A stretch of 64,000 nt of DNA from Clostridiales bacterium (GTDB lineage Bacteria; Bacillota; Clostridia; Christensenellales; UBA1242). Location: NCBI GenBank assembly GCA_015055515.1, contig SVIC01000002.1, positions 1 to 64,000 on the forward strand, read 5' to 3'. The notes beneath the pieces are model-generated. The model made no database searches, was not told the origin of the DNA, and saw nothing but the letters and a program-made list of their open reading frames with translations. Shown here piece by piece: positions 33,863 through 42,456 of this stretch (the first letter of the stretch is position 1; each line of letters begins with the position of its first letter). Made by a program: the position numbers and the translations under genes.

Positions 33863-35457
33863 TTTGCATAGTCAACGCTTCTGGTTTCTCTTATTACATT
33901 TACTTTGATTTGACCTGGATATTCCATTTCTTTTTCTACTTTTCTAGCAATATCTTTTGCAAGGAATACAGCTTCTTCATCGTTAATCATTTCTGGCTTA
34001 ACAATTATTCTGATTTCACGACCAGCTTGAATTGCAAAACTCTTCTCAACGCCTTTGAAATTATTAGCAATTTCTTCTAATTGTTGCAATCTCTTAATAT
34101 ATGATTCAAGAGACTCTCTTCTTGCACCAGGCCTTGAACTGCTAATAGCATCTGCGGTTTGAACAATAATTGCTTCTAATGATTCATATTCTACACCACC
34201 ATGATGTGCTGCAATACAATGGATAACTTCTTTAGATTCTTTGAATTTAGTTGCTAGATCAACACCAATGCTAATGTGTGTGCCTTCTACTTCATGATCC
34301 ACCGCTTTACCGATATCATGTAATAGACCGCCCCTTCTACATATCTTTTCATTAGCTCCTACTTCTACAGCTATTAAACCTGCAAGATATGATACTTCCA
34401 ATGAATGTTTTAAGCAATTTTGACCATAACTAGTACGGTATTTCAACCTTCCTAATATCTTCACAAGTTCAGGATGTAGACCATGGATTCCTGCATCGAA
34501 TACAGCGGCTTCACCTTCCTCTTTGATAGTATTCTCAATATCCCTAGTTACCTTCTCTACCATTTCTTCTATTCTAGCAGGATGAATTCTACCATCCAGT
34601 ATCAATTTTTCCAATGATAGTCTAGCAATTTCTCTTCTTACAGGATCGAAGCAACTAATTACCACTGCCTCTGGTGTATCATCTATAATCAAGTCTACGC
34701 CAGTAGCATTCTCCAATGCTCTAATATTTCTACCTTCTCTACCAATAATTCTACCTTTTAATTCTTCATTAGGTAAATCTACAGATGTAACAGTTGCTTC
34801 ACTAGTATGATCAACTGCTGTTTTTTGTATAGCAAGAGTAACTATTTCTTTTGCTTTCTTCATAGCATCTTCTTTAGCGTTACTTTCTATATTTCTAATT
34901 AATATAGCAGCATCTTTCTTTGCTTCTTGCTCAAATCTGTTAATTAACTCTTGCTTTGCTTCTTCTTTAGAAAGTTTTGCAACACGCTCAAGTTCTTGAG
35001 TCATTTTCTTGGTTATTTCATCTTGTTCAACAGCTTTTTTAACTAATGACTCTTCTTTTATTTTTAACTCTTCTTTAATTTTTTCTATATTTTCTAATTT
35101 CTTGTCTATTGATTCTTCCTTGCTGTTTAGGAAATCCTCTCTAGCAATCAATCTGTTTTCAGTCTTTTGGACTTCAGATCTTCTTTCTTTTATTTCTTCG
35201 TCACATTCTGCTTTTAATTTGTGTACTTCCTCTTTCGCTTCTAAGATTATCTCTTTTTTCATATTGTTTGCATCAGATTCTGCTAATTTAATAATCTCGT
35301 CTGCTTTTTGTTTATTCTTAGAGAATGAACCTTTTGATACATTTTTCAAAATGAAATATGTAGCAGGTATTGCAACTGCACAAGTAATCACAACAGATAT
35401 TATTGCAGTTGTAAAACTAAACGCAGATAACGAAAATATTTGCGCAATATTTTGCAT
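33859..35457 (-). CDS. rny: Ribonuclease Y
   Basis: Membrane-anchored endoribonuclease that starts mRNA decay in Firmicutes. The 532 residues contain an N-terminal membrane segment, a long coiled coil (to about residue 200), a KH domain ([27 protein letters not shown] in part) and an HD domain with [20 protein letters not shown]. Its promoter reuses the stem of the thiI terminator. Confidence 0.97.
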   Translation of the reverse strand: MQNIAQIFSLSAFSFTTAIISVVITCAVAIPATYFILKNVSKGSFSKNKQKADEIIKLAESDANNMKKEIILEAKEEVHKLKAECDEEIKERRSEVQKTENRLIAREDFLNSKEESIDKKLENIEKIKEELKIKEESLVKKAVEQDEITKKMTQELERVAKLSKEEAKQELINRFEQEAKKDAAILIRNIESNAKEDAMKKAKEIVTLAIQKTAVDHTSEATVTSVDLPNEELKGRIIGREGRNIRALENATGVDLIIDDTPEAVVISCFDPVRREIARLSLEKLILDGRIHPARIEEMVEKVTRDIENTIKEEGEAAVFDAGIHGLHPELVKILGRLKYRTSYGQNCLKHSLEVSYLAGLIAVEVGANEKICRRGGLLHDIGKAVDHEVEGTHISIGVDLATKFKESKEVIHCIAAHHGGVEYESLEAIIVQTADAISSSRPGARRESLESYIKRLQQLEEIANNFKGVEKSFAIQAGREIRIIVKPEMINDEEAVFLAKDIARKVEKEMEYPGQIKVNVIRETRSVDYAK

Positions 35458-35540
35458 GTTATCTCCTTTTAATTATAAAAATATATTTCAATAATCATAA
35501 TTTAATAAATTTTTTGCAGTGTTAAGAAACACTACTTATA

Positions 35541-35569
35541 ATTGTAATATGAGATTAAAAAAAAGTCAA
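35541..35569 (-). promoter_or_regulatory. Promoter of rny, -35 inside the thiI terminator
   Basis: Minus strand TTGACT (35569-35564), 17 bases, TACAAT (35546-35541). The -35 is the 3' arm of the hairpin ending thiI. Confidence 0.6.
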
Positions 35570-35603
35570 ACATTTCTATATAATATACAGAATTGTTTGA
35601 CTT
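35557..35603 (-). terminator. thiI terminator
   Basis: Minus strand AAGTCAAACA (35603-35594) pairs with TGTTTGACTT (35572-35563), then a T-run. Confidence 0.88.
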
Positions 35604-35609
35604 ATGATA

Positions 35610-36773
35610 TTACAAGTTCTTTGTTTCGACAATTTCTATAGTTGCAATTGCTTCATTTACTAACTTCTCTATATCAAGCCTAGATTCTTCTTTTTCTACT
35701 TTTTCTAATTTTGGTTTTATTATAGGATACTTTGGAAGAAATACTGTACAACAATCTTCATAAGGAAGTATAGATGTTTCGAAGAAATTTCTCTCTTTTG
35801 ATATTGTTGTAATTTCCTCCTTATCCATTGCAATTAATGGCCTTAGAATAGGAACTACATCTGATACAATGTTAGTAGAAGTTATGCTTTCAATAGTTTG
35901 GCTGGCAACTTGTCCAAGACTTTCACCCGTAATTATTGCCTTTAAGTTATTTTCATTTGCTATTCTTTCAGCTATCCTTACCATAATTCTACGCATAATA
36001 GTAATCATGTATTCTGGCTTACAATGTTTATGAATTGCCTCTTGCACTTTTGTAAAAGAGCAAATATATAATTTAATATTTCCAGTATATTCACTTAATA
36101 ACTGCGCTAGTTTTATAACCTTTTCTTTTGCCATTTCACTAGTATAAGGAATAGATTGGAAATGCAAAGCACTTATTGACATACCCCTCTTTGCCATCAT
36201 ATACCCTGCTACTGGAGAATCTATTCCCCCAGAAAGTAGTAATAACCCACCGCTACTAGTTCCCACAGGCATACCACCAACACCATTTATAGTGTCGTAG
36301 AATACAAAAGTTCTGTTCTGTTCTCTTATATCTACATTTACTTCTATGTCATAGTTGTGTAAATCAACCTTAATATTTGGATTGTTATTTAATATAATTT
36401 CACCCAATCTTTTAGAAAATTCTGTAGAATTGATTGGAAAGTTCTTGTCCGCCCTTTTTACTGTAACTCTGAAAGAATTATTATTCAATCTGATGGTACT
36501 TATATAATCTTCTATATTCTCTATGCTTGTCTCAAAATATGTGGCTGGACTTACTGAATGAACACCAAATACATTTTTAACGTTATTTAATAGTTTCTTT
36601 TCATGTTTCTTGTCATAATTAGTTATTAATATTCGTCCACTAATTTTTTGAATATTGCAAGGAAATTGTTTGGTATTTTCAATTATATTATTTAATAGAG
36701 ATTTTTCAAAATAACTCTTGTTTTTTCCTTTTAGAAATATTTCACTATATCTAACTAATATTGCATTTTGCAT
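35610..36773 (-). CDS. thiI: tRNA 4-thiouridine synthase ThiI
   Basis: Makes s4U8 in tRNA using sulfur from IscS. The 387 residues hold an N-terminal ferredoxin-like/THUMP region and the PP-loop SGGIDSPVAGYMM. There is no C-terminal rhodanese domain, the usual short Gram-positive form, so sulfur must come directly from the cysteine desulfurase encoded six bases upstream. SD AGGTGA. Confidence 0.96.
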   Translation of the reverse strand: MQNAILVRYSEIFLKGKNKSYFEKSLLNNIIENTKQFPCNIQKISGRILITNYDKKHEKKLLNNVKNVFGVHSVSPATYFETSIENIEDYISTIRLNNNSFRVTVKRADKNFPINSTEFSKRLGEIILNNNPNIKVDLHNYDIEVNVDIREQNRTFVFYDTINGVGGMPVGTSSGGLLLLSGGIDSPVAGYMMAKRGMSISALHFQSIPYTSEMAKEKVIKLAQLLSEYTGNIKLYICSFTKVQEAIHKHCKPEYMITIMRRIMVRIAERIANENNLKAIITGESLGQVASQTIESITSTNIVSDVVPILRPLIAMDKEEITTISKERNFFETSILPYEDCCTVFLPKYPIIKPKLEKVEKEESRLDIEKLVNEAIATIEIVETKNL

Positions 36774-36779
36774 ATCTTT

Positions 36780-37916
36780 TCACCTGTTTGTATTTTTTTT
36801 ATATTCGTTGATTGCTAATTTTAATTCCTTAATAAAGTTATCAATATCATCGGTACTAGTATCATGATTAATACTTACTCTCAAAGCACCTTCTATATAT
36901 TCCTGCTCAACGCCCATATTTGATAATATTCTATTACCTTTCTTATGGCTTGAACAAGCTGATCCGTTACCAATAATAATATCTTTTTGTTCCAACATTC
37001 GCAAAATTGTTTCTGCTCTTAAGTGTGGCAGAGAGAAAGATATTATATATGGAGAGCAATTATTATCACTATTTATTCTAATGTTATCTATTAATTCTAA
37101 GTTGTCTTTTATATAATGTGCCTTTTTTACTGCACTATTGTAGTTATCATGTAGATTATCACTTGCTATTTTACATGCAGTAACAAAAGAAAAGATTCCT
37201 GGAGTGTTTTCTGTACCACTACGCAAATTCATTTCTTGACCACCACCAATCATTAGCGGATTAATGTTAACACCCTTTTTAATATAAAGTGCACCTACCC
37301 CTTTTGGTCCAAATATCTTATGAGAACTAATGGTATATAGATCAACACCCAATTCATCTACATCTACATCTATTTTACCAAACGCCTGTACTCCATCGGA
37401 ATGGAATATAATCTTTTGATTTTTCTCTCGTATAATAGAATTAATTTCAGATATTGGATTAATTGCACCAGTTTCATTATTTACATGCATTATAGATACA
37501 AAATTTACATCATCTGTTAATTTGCTTTTGAAGTCATTTATATCAATAGTGCCATTATCATTTAATCCAACAAATTTTACATTATAACCATTATCTAGTA
37601 AATTTTTGGCTACATTATAGACAGATGGATGCTCAGATATACCTATTAATGCCGTCTTATTCTTATATTTAATAAAAGAGTTGAGTACCATGTTATTAGC
37701 CTCTGTTGCTCCACTAGTAAATATAATGTTGTCAAATTTATCTGCATTAATAATAGAAAGAATTGTTTGTCTTGCATTTTCCAACTCTTTCTGTATACTT
37801 GCCCCCTTCATATACAGTGCGCTAGGATTAAAGTATTTGTCGGTAGAATATTGGTTATAAGTTTGCAGTGCTAAATTCGAAATTTTAGTTGTGCTTGCAT
37901 TATCTAAAAATATCAT
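36780..37916 (-). CDS. Cysteine desulfurase (IscS/NifS family)
   Basis: PLP enzyme releasing sulfur from cysteine. K200 in SSHKIFGPKGVGALYI binds PLP, and C321 in GSACSSHKKG carries the persulfide. H96 in EHPSV is the usual catalytic histidine. At 378 residues it is a NifS-type short form. It lies between miaB and thiI, so it likely serves tRNA thiolation (s4U and possibly the sulfur of other enzymes). Confidence 0.96.
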   Translation of the reverse strand: MIFLDNASTTKISNLALQTYNQYSTDKYFNPSALYMKGASIQKELENARQTILSIINADKFDNIIFTSGATEANNMVLNSFIKYKNKTALIGISEHPSVYNVAKNLLDNGYNVKFVGLNDNGTIDINDFKSKLTDDVNFVSIMHVNNETGAINPISEINSIIREKNQKIIFHSDGVQAFGKIDVDVDELGVDLYTISSHKIFGPKGVGALYIKKGVNINPLMIGGGQEMNLRSGTENTPGIFSFVTACKIASDNLHDNYNSAVKKAHYIKDNLELIDNIRINSDNNCSPYIISFSLPHLRAETILRMLEQKDIIIGNGSACSSHKKGNRILSNMGVEQEYIEGALRVSINHDTSTDDIDNFIKELKLAINEYKKNTNR

Positions 37917-37928
37917 CTTGACTCTCTC

Positions 37929-39254
37929 TTACTTTATTTTTGCATATAATTTACCGTTCTTATATTCGGTAATTTCTGCAGTATAGAAATTATTAATATT
38001 TAATGTTTTATTACAGTTAACTATAGTTATAGATTTTCCACTATCTGTTGTTGCATAGTATTCATTTTTAGTTGCATTGTAATCATTGATGATAATATTA
38101 TAATCATCACCAATGCTATTCTTATTTTTCTCTTTGATTATCTCTTTTGACAATGACAACAATCTATTTACTCTGTCACGCTTTGTTGCAATATCGTGAT
38201 GACCTGGCATACTCGCTGCAACAGTTCCTTCCCTTTTAGAATACATGAAGGCAAATACTCCATCATATCTCACGTCATTAATTAGATTGTATGTGTCTAA
38301 GAACTCTTCTTCCGTTTCACCTGGAAATCCTACAATGATATCTGTAGAAATGTAACAATTTGGAATCTTAGTTCTAATTAATTTAATTAGGTCAAGATAA
38401 TGTTCTCTTGTATATCTTCTATTCATACTATTTAATATTCTATTATTACCAGATTGTATAGGAAGATGAATAACTTTTGCTATCTTATCTTCGCTTGCTA
38501 TTACATCTATTACTTCTTCTGTTAGATCTTTTGGATGACTAGTCATGAATTTAAGTCTAAAATCACCATCTAGATGTGATATTTCTCTTAATAATCTCGC
38601 AAAAGTGGTTTTTCCATCATTAATATCGTTGCCATAGCTATTTACATTTTGACCTAGTAGTGTAATGTATTTATATCCCTCATCTATAGCATTTTTACAC
38701 TCTAAGATAATATCTTCGAATGCCCTACTTCTCTCTCTTCCTCTGACATAAGGTACTATACAATATGTACAGAAATTATTACATCCATAACTAATATTGA
38801 TCCATGCGTTGTTTTTTGAAGTTCTATATGTGTCTACATGCTCATCCAAATATTTAGCTTCATCCCAGATTTCACATATATATTTTCTATCTTTTTCAAA
38901 TCTAATCAAGTATTCCTTAAATTCATTAAGGTTATGTGTACCAAATATTATATTAACAAAAGGAAATTTTTTCTTGATTGTTTCTGGTCTGGACTTTACT
39001 TGAGCCATACAACCACATATAGCCACTATTAAATTAGGTTTTCTCTTTTTCAACCCTTTTAATGCTCCTATATGTGCATATATTTTCTGCTCAGCACCAT
39101 CTCTAATACAACATGTATTGAATACAATCACATTCGCTTTTTCTTCATCATCTGTTGGCTTAAAACCAAGAGAAATTAGCATTCCTGCCAATTTTTCGCT
39201 TTCGTGAATATTCATCTGACAACCATAAGTTTTTATCAAATAGTACTTATCCAT
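37929..39254 (-). CDS. miaB: tRNA-2-methylthio-N6-dimethylallyladenosine synthase MiaB
   Basis: Radical SAM methylthiotransferase acting on i6A37, the product of MiaA. The N-terminal UPF0004 domain shows KTYGCQMNIHESEKLAGML and CGCMAQ; the radical SAM motif is CNNFCTYC in SYGCNNFCTYCIVPYVRGRERSR (in part); a TRAM domain closes the 441 residues. It heads a miaB-desulfurase-thiI operon with a good promoter. Confidence 0.97.
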   Translation of the reverse strand: MDKYYLIKTYGCQMNIHESEKLAGMLISLGFKPTDDEEKANVIVFNTCCIRDGAEQKIYAHIGALKGLKKRKPNLIVAICGCMAQVKSRPETIKKKFPFVNIIFGTHNLNEFKEYLIRFEKDRKYICEIWDEAKYLDEHVDTYRTSKNNAWINISYGCNNFCTYCIVPYVRGRERSRAFEDIILECKNAIDEGYKYITLLGQNVNSYGNDINDGKTTFARLLREISHLDGDFRLKFMTSHPKDLTEEVIDVIASEDKIAKVIHLPIQSGNNRILNSMNRRYTREHYLDLIKLIRTKIPNCYISTDIIVGFPGETEEEFLDTYNLINDVRYDGVFAFMYSKREGTVAASMPGHHDIATKRDRVNRLLSLSKEIIKEKNKNSIGDDYNIIINDYNATKNEYYATTDSGKSITIVNCNKTLNINNFYTAEITEYKNGKLYAKIK

Positions 39255-39288
39255 ACCCTTATCCTTTTGTTTAGCATTTGCGAATATT

Positions 39289-39317
39289 ATTATATCAAAT
39301 ATTAATTATATTTTCAA
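39289..39317 (-). promoter_or_regulatory. Promoter of miaB-desulfurase-thiI
   Basis: Minus strand TTGAAA (39317-39312), 17 bases, TATAAT (39294-39289). Confidence 0.75.
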
Positions 39318-39370
39318 CACTTTAGTACATAATAAAAACATATTAATACACATATTGTATAGGGGTAAAA

Positions 39371-41638
39371 ATGAAAAAAGTTATTAAATCATTTGTTGTA
39401 TTGCTTTTGTTTGTATTATGTGCATCTTTGATATTTGCCTTTATATATACTTCAACTATAATAGATGGTGTTAAGTTATCTCCATTGGACAAATATTCAT
39501 TAACTAATAATTATGTATCAGCATCAATATATAATAATGACAATGAATTAATAACAAAAAATAATGACTACATAAAAATCTCAGAAATTAATGAGGACAC
39601 AATAAATGCATTTATTAGCATAGAAGACAAAGATTTCTATAATCATAATGGAATAAATTATAAGAGAATAATTAAAGCTATGCTAAGTAATATAAGCAGT
39701 GGTTGTTTTACGCAGGGAGCCAGTACCATAAGTCAGCAATTGGTAAAAAATACACAATTATCGAATGAAAAAACAATTGAGCGAAAGATTAAAGAATTGT
39801 ATATTACCCAAGAGTTAGAAAAAGAGTACAGTAAAGATGAAATACTTGAAATGTACCTCAATGTGATTTATTTTGGCAATTCATCATATGGAATACAGAA
39901 TGCGGCACTTAACTATTTTGGAAAAGATGTAAAAGATTTATCATTGTCTGAAAGTGCGGTGCTGGCAGGATTGATAAAATCCCCTGGTTTATATTCCCCA
40001 TATAATAATATGGAAAAATGCATAAAAAGGAGAAATCTAGTATTAAGTGAAATGCTGGAAGATGGAGTAATATCAGATACCGCCTATAATAGTGCAATTA
40101 ATGAAAAAATACTCTTATCAAGTTCTAACAAAATATTAGAGAATAATTCTTATCGATATGATTACATACAACAAGCATTATATGAAGCATCGCAAATTCT
40201 TAATATAAGTATAGATAAGATTATTGAAAATGAATATCTAATATATACTTATCTAGATGATGAGATTCAGCAATCTGTATTTGATATTATTAATAATGAT
40301 AATTACAAAATATGCAATGTAAATAATAATTTATCGCAAGGTTTAATAACAGTAATAGATAATAAAACTAACCGAGTAATTGCATTTGCTAGCAATACAG
40401 AATATGATGTTACTAATATGCATAGACAACCGGGATCGGCAATAAAACCCATTATGGTATATGCACCTGCTATAGAAGAAGGACTAATTAATCCTGCAAC
40501 AAAAATACTAGATGAGCCCATAAATATTGATGGATATTCACCTCAAAACCTAGGTAATACTTATAATGGCTATACATCTATAAGAGATTGTGTTGCATAT
40601 AGTCTTAATATACCCGCGGTAAAAATAATGAACGAAATGGGTATAGAGAAGTCAAAGGAATATGGTAATAAGTTTGGAATAAGTTTTAGTGAAGAAGACA
40701 AAGGCTATGCTTTAGCACTAGGTGGTTTTCATAAAGGCATAACACTTGATGCTCTTACAAATGCTTATGCAGTATTTGCTAATGAAGGAATGTATAGTAC
40801 TCATACATTCATTAAATGCATAAAAAACAAATATGGCGTTATTGTATATTCTGATATGCGCGAAAAAGAACGCGTTATTGGCGAAGATACTGCATATTTA
40901 ATGACCTCAATCTTACAGGACGGAATAAATTATGGAACTAGTAAAAGGCTAAAATATTTACCATATGATATCGCTGGAAAAACTGGTACAGTAGCAGTGC
41001 CCGGAACTAACAATAATAGCGATGCTATAAGTATTGCATACACCACAGATTATTCAGTAGGTTGCTGGATCGGTAATTATACTTTAGATAAATATAACAA
41101 TTTAGATAGTTCTAATAATGGTGGAACATATGCTACTTCTGCTGTAAAAAATGTATTTGAGATTCTACATAAAGATAGTAGTCCATTGAATTTCGAAAAG
41201 CCAGACAGTGTCAAAGCTTGTAAAATTAATAATGTTATCTACCAAAGGGACAACCAGATATGTCTAGCGCAAGACAGCTGTGATGACAGATATACTGTAG
41301 AAGACTATTTTAGCACAAGGTATATGCCTGAAAAGACTCATGTGGATGATTATGTATGTATAATAAAACTCTCTCAAGATAATAATTATATATCATTTAC
41401 CCCCAACAAATATTATAATTATCAATTAGTTGAAATAATGGATAACGATGAAAATGTTATATATAATATAGAGGGTTCGAGCGATATATCTGAATTAAAA
41501 GTTAGCAATAATGCCACCTATTATATGAAATATAAATCTAAAGAAGAGAAGAAGTACAGAGTAAGTAACAAGATAGACAGGCACTCCACTCCTACTAAAA
41601 ATTTTAGAAAAGATTATAATTGGCTATTTAGTATGTAA
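39371..41638 (+). CDS. Class A penicillin-binding protein (glycosyltransferase-transpeptidase)
   Basis: Bifunctional peptidoglycan synthase of 755 residues. After one membrane segment, the glycosyltransferase domain shows IEDKDFYNHNGINYKRIIKA, QGASTISQQLVKN and EMYLNVIYFGNSSYGI. The transpeptidase has SAIK (near 355), SLN (near 411) and KTGT (near 537). The C-terminus adds a small extension. Closest to the PBP1A/PbpG-like group, but assignment to a subtype is not possible. Its 3' end overlaps the convergent deacetylase gene by 15 bases. Confidence 0.93.
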   Translation: MKKVIKSFVVLLLFVLCASLIFAFIYTSTIIDGVKLSPLDKYSLTNNYVSASIYNNDNELITKNNDYIKISEINEDTINAFISIEDKDFYNHNGINYKRIIKAMLSNISSGCFTQGASTISQQLVKNTQLSNEKTIERKIKELYITQELEKEYSKDEILEMYLNVIYFGNSSYGIQNAALNYFGKDVKDLSLSESAVLAGLIKSPGLYSPYNNMEKCIKRRNLVLSEMLEDGVISDTAYNSAINEKILLSSSNKILENNSYRYDYIQQALYEASQILNISIDKIIENEYLIYTYLDDEIQQSVFDIINNDNYKICNVNNNLSQGLITVIDNKTNRVIAFASNTEYDVTNMHRQPGSAIKPIMVYAPAIEEGLINPATKILDEPINIDGYSPQNLGNTYNGYTSIRDCVAYSLNIPAVKIMNEMGIEKSKEYGNKFGISFSEEDKGYALALGGFHKGITLDALTNAYAVFANEGMYSTHTFIKCIKNKYGVIVYSDMREKERVIGEDTAYLMTSILQDGINYGTSKRLKYLPYDIAGKTGTVAVPGTNNNSDAISIAYTTDYSVGCWIGNYTLDKYNNLDSSNNGGTYATSAVKNVFEILHKDSSPLNFEKPDSVKACKINNVIYQRDNQICLAQDSCDDRYTVEDYFSTRYMPEKTHVDDYVCIIKLSQDNNYISFTPNKYYNYQLVEIMDNDENVIYNIEGSSDISELKVSNNATYYMKYKSKEEKKYRVSNKIDRHSTPTKNFRKDYNWLFSM

Positions 41639-42325
41639 ATTATCACTTACAGTTGTGGCAACTAGATTATTTATACGATAATATTCTAATATCGCAGATA
41701 GTGCAGATACACTACATTCAGTTGGGTGCATTAATATAAAATCCCCTCCACTAACAGATTTTGTTGCTCTCTCATATATTAATTTCACATCATGATCACG
41801 CCAATCAATAGTGTCTTTTGACCACATTATAGTGATATATCCTAGATTATTACATGCATCTACAGTAGCATTGTTGAATGCACCACTTGGTGGAGCAAAT
41901 AACCTCATATCATGGCCTGTGTATACTTTAATTAAATTATGACACATTAATATTTCATCATAATTCTGGCTATAATCCATATTTGAATGATCAAGGTGCA
42001 AATATCCATGATTGCCTACTTCGTGTCCGTTTGCCATTATTTTCGATAATGTTTCCATATTTTTCTCTGCCCAAATACCGCCAATGAAGAATGTTGCTTT
42101 TGCATTGTATCTATTCAAAATATCTAGCATTTCGTTAATATGATCTGTACCCTCATATACATTTATCATAATAGAGACTTTGTTATCATTTCTATCTCCA
42201 TTATATATAACGTTGTCATTATCATAACTAAATACATATGATGTGCTAAAAGTTGTTGTGAATACGCTAAGAACAATTAATGACAATATAATTATAATAT
42301 TTGTAACTATAGATACTTTTTTCAT
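41624..42325 (-). CDS. Polysaccharide deacetylase family protein, YlxY-like
   Basis: A 233-residue exported or membrane-anchored NodB-fold protein. Motif 2 HEVGNHGYLH, motif 3 LFAPPSGAFN, TIMWSKDTIDW and ILMHPT are present. Motif 1, normally TFDDG, reads INVYEGTD, so the catalytic aspartate pair is missing. This variant resembles YlxY-type sporulation proteins, whose activity is uncertain. ATG 42325 follows AAAGG; the upstream ATG at 42331 lies within that site. Confidence 0.82.
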   Translation of the reverse strand: MKKVSIVTNIIIILSLIVLSVFTTTFSTSYVFSYDNDNVIYNGDRNDNKVSIMINVYEGTDHINEMLDILNRYNAKATFFIGGIWAEKNMETLSKIMANGHEVGNHGYLHLDHSNMDYSQNYDEILMCHNLIKVYTGHDMRLFAPPSGAFNNATVDACNNLGYITIMWSKDTIDWRDHDVKLIYERATKSVSGGDFILMHPTECSVSALSAILEYYRINNLVATTVSDNLHTK

Positions 42326-42423
42326 AAACATCCTTTATATGCAATTACTTTATATTAAATTATCTGATCAGAATTAGAAATAGTTCAATAATATATAATA
42401 TTAATTTGTTCAATAGAAAATGC

Positions 42424-42454
42424 AAAAAAGCCACCTAATTTAAGGTGACTTTTT
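42424..42454 (-). terminator. Terminator of the coiled-coil gene
   Basis: Minus strand AAAAAGTCACCT (42454-42443) pairs with AGGTGGCTTTTTT (42436-42424). Confidence 0.88.
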
Positions 42455-42456
42455 AA

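Noticed and set aside
35009-35494. 161-codon open frame opposite rny
   Set aside because: Shadow of the RNase Y coiled coil; Ser/Phe/Leu-rich translation typical of the reverse of Lys/Glu codons.
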